Assembly (NCBI GenBank): GCA_039619475.1
Contig: CM077115.1
Location: forward strand, 220,333,291-220,397,290
Reading direction: 5' to 3'
From: Icerya purchasi
Lineage: Eukaryota > Arthropoda > Insecta > Hemiptera > Monophlebidae
DNA: 64,000 nucleotides
Under the pieces are notes generated by a model, which was given only the letters and a program-made list of their open reading frames with translations, was not told the DNA's origin and did no database searches. Numbering within the stretch: the first letter of the stretch is position 1; every line of letters starts with the position of its first letter. The position numbers were made by a program, and so were the translations under genes. Shown one piece after another: positions 58,000 to 64,000 of the stretch.

Positions 58000-59430
58000 G
58001 ATTTAAAAAAAATTCGAGAGAGACGTGATGTATTTCATGCGTACATGTCGTACTAGTGATTCAAAAGGTTAAATTGACATCGCGGAATATTGAAAAATGT
58101 GAACGAACAATGAAAATTCTGCAAAAGTTAGTCAGTTATCGCGGTGCCATTAAATCTGTATATAATTCTAAAAATACATAAAAAATGAGCCAATAAATTC
58201 ATTCAAATTGCTTAGACGTAGTTGCTGGAAATAGATATTTATGATTTCAGCGCTTCTAAATTGTATTTGTTTAACTATTCCGTTCGGTAGGATTATGATT
58301 ACAGTAGATGATACTTAGATCGTAATTTTAAAGATACATAAATATTTACGAAACACACTTCTAATTATTGCTTGCATTAAAAAAGATAAGAAGATGCGGG
58401 AAAAAATATTTCTTTAAACTACGCTAACGTAACGAAAATAAAAATATTAATAGAAATTTCATAAATTAAATGAAGGAAAAAAGTCCAAATATTAACTTCT
58501 GCCTCGAAGCTGATAGTGTTTTTCGGAATCTGAGGAAAATTTATGAGATGTTAATTTATTTTTTAAATTCATTGAAACTGACAAAATTACAAATTTTACT
58601 ACATTCTGCACAGTTCTACTACGCTTTATTAACCTTCGCATAAATCTATCGTGACGGTTGCTACACACAAGAAGGGGGCACCTGCGGAAACCATTCTTCA
58701 ATTGATACACAAAATTTCTTTTTTTGCCGTACCATCAAAATTTGAACTATGATAATTTTTTTTTTAAAAAAACATTGTGGTTATTGAAACCGACTGTAGC
58801 TCTAGAGTCATCAGGGAAACGCGACTAGTTGCACGCTAGGAATAAATTAAAAGATTAGACATGCACCGTCTAGAAATAAGAAGTATTCGTTCAAGGCCTA
58901 CCCTAGTGTAAGTTATGCAAATAGCTGGATTACAGAGTTGTTTCTCGAGTTTTTTATATTTTCTCATAATAATAATCTGGTAATGTTTTATTTCAAAAAA
59001 AAAAAAAAATTTGCAACAAAAATCTACCCCATTAGAATCGAAGGTATAATTTAATGAGTAGTCTCTAAACGACCAAGAATAGGCGGGACAGCGATTTTCA
59101 TTGAATGAAAGAAGAAAAAGCCGCGAGAAAAGGCGTGAGAAGTATATTATACTTTAATAACAACAGGAGAGGGTAGACATCAGATAGCTGCGAAAAAAAA
59201 CATTTTTCTCGGATCATGAGAGAATAGTGGAAAAAGTGGAGAAGAGAAAGCAAAGAGAAAATAGTACGGGTGAAATAGCGATAGGTTCTGCGTAGAAAGT
59301 TTGATTTGGGAAAGAAAAAAAACGCAAACATTTGCTGGTTGAAATTGTCAATTTTAAAAGTGCATTCGAAAATTCGATTCCGACTCGATACAATAGTGAA
59401 CAAGTTTTTAGAATAAATCGGAAAAGAAAG
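57830..59430. other. AT-rich stretch with A- and T-runs, no gene seen
   Basis: T-runs near 57902-57926 and an A-run at 57976-57999 face each other and could fold back. No coding is recognised. Confidence 0.4.
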
Positions 59431-60150
59431 TTTTTCTTTTTTTTTTCTTTTGGGATTCGTCTACAAGGACATTGACCCAAGAACAAAGGAAAAAGGACGC
59501 AAGAGACTCAGATCTTTACACGATCAGAGATAGCCGATAAAAAGGAATCAACAGCCTGGACAACAGAAGGAGAAGGAAGGGCGAGAATGAACGAAGCACT
59601 GTATGGAGTGGGAATAACAATTTGTTAAAGGGAGGAGTAGAAAGCAGCTTGATCGGTTACAATAGACGAACAGCCGAACATTATGTGATCGGGGATCACA
59701 AAAAAATTAGTTATTGGAGGGGTGCAACGGACAATAACGAGACGGCACAAGACAGTAACGAAGCAAACTGTGCCCAAATCGTAGAGATGTTGGAGCGACG
59801 GATGGAAAGAAAGTCAAGAAACCAGCGGGGAAGCGAGGAAGGGAAGGCTGAATAGACAAGAAAAAGGAATACGGATTGATGAAGAAAGGGATAAAAGAAA
59901 TTGAAAAAAAAAAACTGAAACAAAAAATAAGAAAACTTTCGTTTTGCATGAAAACTGAAGCGGGATGATGATAGACAGAGATAAAATATAGGATTGAAAA
60001 TTCATTAGGAAAAAAACCATCATTTGCGAAGGTTTGAGGAGTAAGTGAAGCAGCAAGTGTTTAAGAAAACCCATTTGATTAGCGATGAAAGAGGAGTGTA
60101 CAAGGATAGCGGAAATTGGGCTAGCGAGCGAAAGCGGCTCATTCGAATTT
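59431..60150 (-). mobile_element. Relic L: 3' part of an I/R1-like retrotransposon with internal deletion
   Basis: The minus strand near 60140-60080 reads NEPLSLASPISAILVHSSF, like the thumb region of B (LKSSPIPAILAESGVPPLS). It then jumps to the C-terminal region NPYSFFLSIQPSLPRFPAGF and SLLRYCLVPSRYCPLHPSNN. The RNase H segment is missing. The 3' end has the family stem (TGGG 59451-59454, CCCA 59476-59479, inner GTC/GAC) and a T-run tail at 59431-59450. Stops and shifts are frequent. Confidence 0.78.
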
Positions 60151-61539
60151 GGTCTAGTTAATCGTAGAACTTCGAATAAGCAAAAGATGTAAAAATCGAA
60201 ATTGCTTCCTCATTTAATACGAGGCAGGGATCTGACGTTTTTTTAAGATTAAATAACGAGGCAATTATTAATTCGCTTATGAAATGAGAGCCGACTAGCA
60301 AGGATGAGGACTCGGAAATAACGAAAGGAATCTATAAGAAAATTCATTCAAGAACGACTAAAGAGACAAAGAGTAAACACGATAGAAGAGAAATCGAGAG
60401 AAATAAAGAATATAAATATTAGAAAGAGCATTTTTTTAACGATGTACTAAAACAGTTTTCAAGATGTCACGAACGCGATTCGTCGATGAGAATGACGTCA
60501 GCAACTAGAAGGAAAGTAGAACTACCGGGAAGAGAGGCAATTTTTATGAAGGAAATGCGTAAGTTTTAGTGGAAAAACCTTAAGGTAGGTCCGGAAACAG
60601 GTTAACTTTCAAAATGGAGAGAAGGAATAGGAAAGAATATTAAAGTTCTTCATCGGAAGAATAATAAATTGAACGAAGATATCAAAAAAAGTGCGCTGAT
60701 GGAAGAAAGTTGCAAAGCGAACTTGATGATTTCGACGAAGTAATTTTCGTTCCGAGTTTAACCCCGTCAACGACCATTTTCGTTGTCAGCAAATTTAAGC
60801 GTATCTCTAAAATTCTGTCATAAAACTGCGCTCGGTTTCGCTCGAAAATTAAATATTCTGCTGCATTTGAAATTTTTCCTTTAAAATTTATCTCGACGAA
60901 TGCGGAATAGATTTAAATGCGGCGAAAAGTAGCTAGCAAAAGGAAAATGAGGCAAAGAAAAGTGAAACTGGATTTGAAAGGTAGATTAAACACTGAACAG
61001 ACGCAGTTTATTTCCGAGAAAGCGAAAAAGCTCGAGAAACTCTAAAGCGCTAACAACGATGAGAGAGCAACAAGCACGGAAGCGATATAGAAACAGCCTT
61101 TATTCGTCGCTGATGGGAAAGGGAGTGCCTCTAGCTGCTACAAAAGGCTACGCGGGAGAAAAAACAGGGGACCACCGATCTGGTCACGACTCAAGCCGCT
61201 GCTTCGGGAATTATTCATTAATACCTCACAACAAAGCCAACGAAATCATCATCGATGATAGCAAACTGTTGAAATAAGGAAACTATGTGCATTGGACAAA
61301 CTGGAGCAATAGAACAAAAAAAAAATACAGCTTGTAACAGTTAAAAAGACAAGTTCTCTACAAGCACTCGTAACGAGTTTAAGAATCATCTCTGCCCAAT
61401 GAAATGGAGGTATGTACACGATGATATTTGTAAACGCTGCTTCTAATTGACGAGAACATTTCGAGCCAAAACGGCAGCCATCTTTGCACGTCCGCGCTCG
61501 GGAATAACATTTGTTTTAATCACAGTTTCCAACATCATT
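60151..61539. other. Purine-rich stretch, no gene seen
   Basis: The plus strand is strongly A/G-biased from about 60280 to 61080. The antisense strand of the I/R1-like elements here is also purine-rich, so this may be fully decayed element sequence. I could not align any motif. Confidence 0.35.
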
Positions 61540-61790
61540 TTTTGTCGGTTTTCATCTACATCTGTTTCATTTTGTTTCTTTCATTCCCTTTCCATATGAA
61601 TATTCGTGTTTTATTATTCGACCTTAAGCTCTATAGTATCCCCACTCCCGTTGTCGATGTTTCTTATATTCTCTCATTTCCTTCGGCTTTCGTTGCTCCC
61701 GCCTATCAATCATTTTTATAAGAGTAGAACTTTACTTTTTTCCCTTCTTCCAATTTCTTGAACTCTATTTGACGAACCAACAAAAAAAAA
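61540..61790 (+). mobile_element. Relic M: 3' stub of an I/R1-like retrotransposon
   Basis: The plus strand gives LKLYSIPTPVVDVSYILSFP and SAFVAPAYQSFL before a stop near 61720. This parallels IPTPYSASFILSVPSPSVV of C1. The 3' end GACGAACCAAC plus an A-run (61782-61790) is a degraded form of the C-type terminus. Confidence 0.65.
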
Positions 61791-62499
61791 TTAATGTGCC
61801 TCGAGGCACAGGGCAGAAGTGAAACTTCAAAGGCATTTTCCCCAACTTAAATTTAAAGTTATAATATTAGGTACCAAATTTACCAACAGTAAGAACCAAA
61901 TGGGGCGATCTGTGGTTCTCGTAAATACATATCTATAAAGTGTCACTTAAATAAAAACAAAAACAAATAGGAAATTAATGCATTTGTTTTATTAAAATGT
62001 TTTTCATTGATTGTTGGGTTCTACAAAAGATACCGTCGAGACTTATGGTAACTATTAAAATATGAAATATAAGTTTTTGATGTAATTTTATCAATACATG
62101 TCTAGAAAATACTGCATCAATGGTAGTTCCGTACTTTGTCGTTGATTCATTTGGATTATTATTAATAATTGAAGTTCGATTTTTGAATAAATTCTATTAA
62201 AGGCAAAGAATCATTTGATGCAAAATGGACACGTTGAAGTCTCCGGTTAATATCATTGGAAGTGTATGTAAATTTTCTTTTAATAACCTTGAACCATCGG
62301 GAGTGAAAGGGAGAGTAATCTTCTATGTATAAATTTAATTATATTATGACCCATTTTGATTTGGAGAAATATAAATGGCGATAATTATTTATTTTCCATC
62401 TTCCGTCTTACATTTAACAGTACATACATATATGATCCCCAACATCTGTTTGACCAAAATCTAATTGCGTAACACATTGTGTGTATCGACATATCAATA
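61791..62499. other. AT-rich stretch, no gene seen
   Basis: No coding pattern or repeat is recognised before element N. Confidence 0.4.
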
Positions 62500-63640
62500 T
62501 TTTTTTTTTTTTTTTTTTTTTTTTACACGTATATTTCAGTACAATCTTATTATAGTAAATAAATTAGCACTACTTTTAAAACAGTGTTACAACTTAATCT
62601 AACTAATTTGTAACATGAGCAGAGTAGAAACTATGTACAATTACATAACTCCTAATATACAGATATATACATAATCATACGCGCATATAAATACTCACAC
62701 GCACGCACACCAAGTATATGCCCATATCCACAAAATACATACATACGAATATATTACAGAATAAATTAGGTGACTAGTTCATAAGGCTTTGTGCGCTTAA
62801 GGCGCCTTAAGTCATCATCGGAAAGTAGCAGTTCTAAAGCCTCTAGATTTGGGTGACTGTGAAGTCGGTATTCGTGCGCTTCTGCAATATAACGTATGAC
62901 TTCATCGATCCATGGAATATTTAAATCGGAATGTATTTCTTCGTTTCGTTGATACCAAAAAGCTCCAGTGATGTTTCGGAGACACTTATTTTGAGCGCGC
63001 TGAATAATCAACCGATTGGATGTCTTTGCACAGCCCCAGAGTTGAATACCATACATCCATATCGGTCTGATGATTTGACAATAAATCAAACGCTTATTAG
63101 ACAGATTGAGTTTAGAATAACGCCCAATCAGCCAACAAATCTGTCTTAATTTATGCATGGTTTGTTCCTTTTTCATTTTGACATGCGTCTTCCAATTCAG
63201 CCTGGAATCTAAATGCATACCCAGGTATTTAGCAGAGTCCGATCTCGGAATAGGAAGACGATCAAGATATATAGGACAGGTCTTAGATTTACGAAGCGTA
63301 AACATAACATGCACTGATTTTTCTTGATTAATCTTGATCTTCCAATCACATGTTCATTTGCTAATTTTTTCTACTGCATGTTGCAAGTTAGTCGTAGCCA
63401 ATTCTGGGGAATTGCCAACTGACAAGATGGCTGTGTCATCTGCAAAGGTAGCAGTAGTCGTCTTGGCTGTTGTTGGAATGTCAGCTGTATACAATAAATA
63501 CAGAGAAGGTCCTAAGACACTACCCTGTGGAACACCAGCCTGTATTGAATGAAATTTGGACTTTGCTTCTTCATAAGAAACTCTGAAGGATCTATCAGAG
63601 ATATCAATATTAGAAGAATATTTGACTTGTCGTTTCTAAT
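62500..63640 (-). mobile_element. Element N: 5'-truncated Jockey-like retrotransposon
   Basis: The tail is a T-run at 62500-62524, followed by a 3' UTR of about 240 bases and the 3' half of ORF2. The 5' end lies within RT near 63640. I found no convincing flanking duplication. Confidence 0.85.
62766..63640 (-). pseudogene. N ORF2 fragment: reverse transcriptase, C-terminal half
   Basis: From 63610 down it reads SFRVSYEEAKSKFHSIQAG, VPQGSVLGPSLYLLYTADI, FADDTAILSVGNSPEL, and after a stop near 63358 continues CDWKIKINQEKSVHVMFTLR. It then reads AKYLGMHLDSRLNWKTHVK, PIWMYGIQLWGCAKTSNRL and the C-terminal end RTKPYELVT with stop at 62766. The order and motifs match element D but the two are clearly different copies. 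The catalytic FADD is preserved. The piece is too short to encode an active enzyme. Confidence 0.87.
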
Positions 63641-64000
63641 AAGGTTAAACTGCAACCCCTCTAGCTCGAATGTTCTGGCTATTCAATTTCACGATGCAAT
63701 CGAAATTATATATGTCGATGATGTTATCGTCATCATTCGTCCACGTTTTCATTAAGATTAAAATGCGGCTTGCTTCAGTTTTCCTTTGACATCACTGACA
63801 TTCTCTCTCTATATATACTCGATGCCTTTCTTCTATTCCCGATTCTTTATATGCATTTTTCATGTTTGATTAATTTTTGATATTTCAAGTTCTAATAAAT
63901 TTATTTTCTTTTTTTTTTTTGTATATAATATATATGCCTCAAAGTGGTATAAAACGCAATAGCATGCAACATAAATTTTAATTTAATATATTACTGGCTA
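63641..64000. other. AT-rich stretch, no gene seen
   Basis: Short TATA/CTCT simple sequence is present. No gene or element is recognised. Confidence 0.4.

Noticed and set aside
1..64000. LTR retrotransposon or integrated virus
   Set aside because: No long terminal repeats, primer-binding sites, protease/integrase or capsid motifs were seen. All reverse transcriptases here are of non-LTR type.

Overview
The window looks like repeat-rich, AT-rich DNA from an arthropod, most likely an insect. The evidence is indirect. It holds non-LTR retrotransposons of I/R1-like, Jockey-like and CR1-like type, Helitron ends of the kind common in insects, a Tigger-type DNA transposon and several MITEs. I recognise no complete host gene, no rRNA or tRNA and no prokaryotic features. 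One 103-base stretch (32876-32978, minus) has the shape of a host exon, but I cannot identify it.

Left part (1-5640). A non-LTR element, A1, lies on the minus strand with its 3' end beyond position 1. Its 5' end lies against H, the 3' end of an older related element. A 5'-truncated Jockey-like element, D, follows at 6490-8975.

Central part (9790-27660). This is a four-level nest of retrotransposons. The outermost, E (minus), is split into 26998-27660 and 9790-10148. B (minus) sits inside E and is split into 10149-16540 and 26786-26997. A2 (plus) sits in the 5' UTR of B and is split into 16541-17140 and 21261-26773. F (minus, 17141-21253) sits inside ORF1 of A2. Target-site duplications, or in the case of E an in-frame rejoining, support each level, so the order of events is E, then B, then A2, then F. 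A1 and A2 are near-identical, lie in opposite orientation, and share at least three lesions in ORF2.

Right part (27.9-64 kb). This is a scatter of decayed elements: I (B-like), J (Jockey-like ORF1), G (CR1-like, related to F), C1, K, L and M (3' stubs of I/R1-like elements), and N (Jockey-like). It also holds a foldback MITE (34555-34931), a hAT-like MITE with an 8-bp duplication (35480-35785), a Harbinger-like non-autonomous element (42329-43233), a Helitron zone (44463-50204) and a deleted Tigger copy (56862-57827).

How the parts relate. ORF1 proteins of the A and B families are gag-like RNA-binding proteins with three CCHC knuckles. Their ORF2 encodes an endonuclease, a reverse transcriptase, an RNase H and a C-terminal Cys/His region. 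Elements of the A, B, C, H, I, K and L set all end in a similar TGGG...CCCA stem followed by an A-rich tail. This is a plausible recognition element for their reverse transcriptases.
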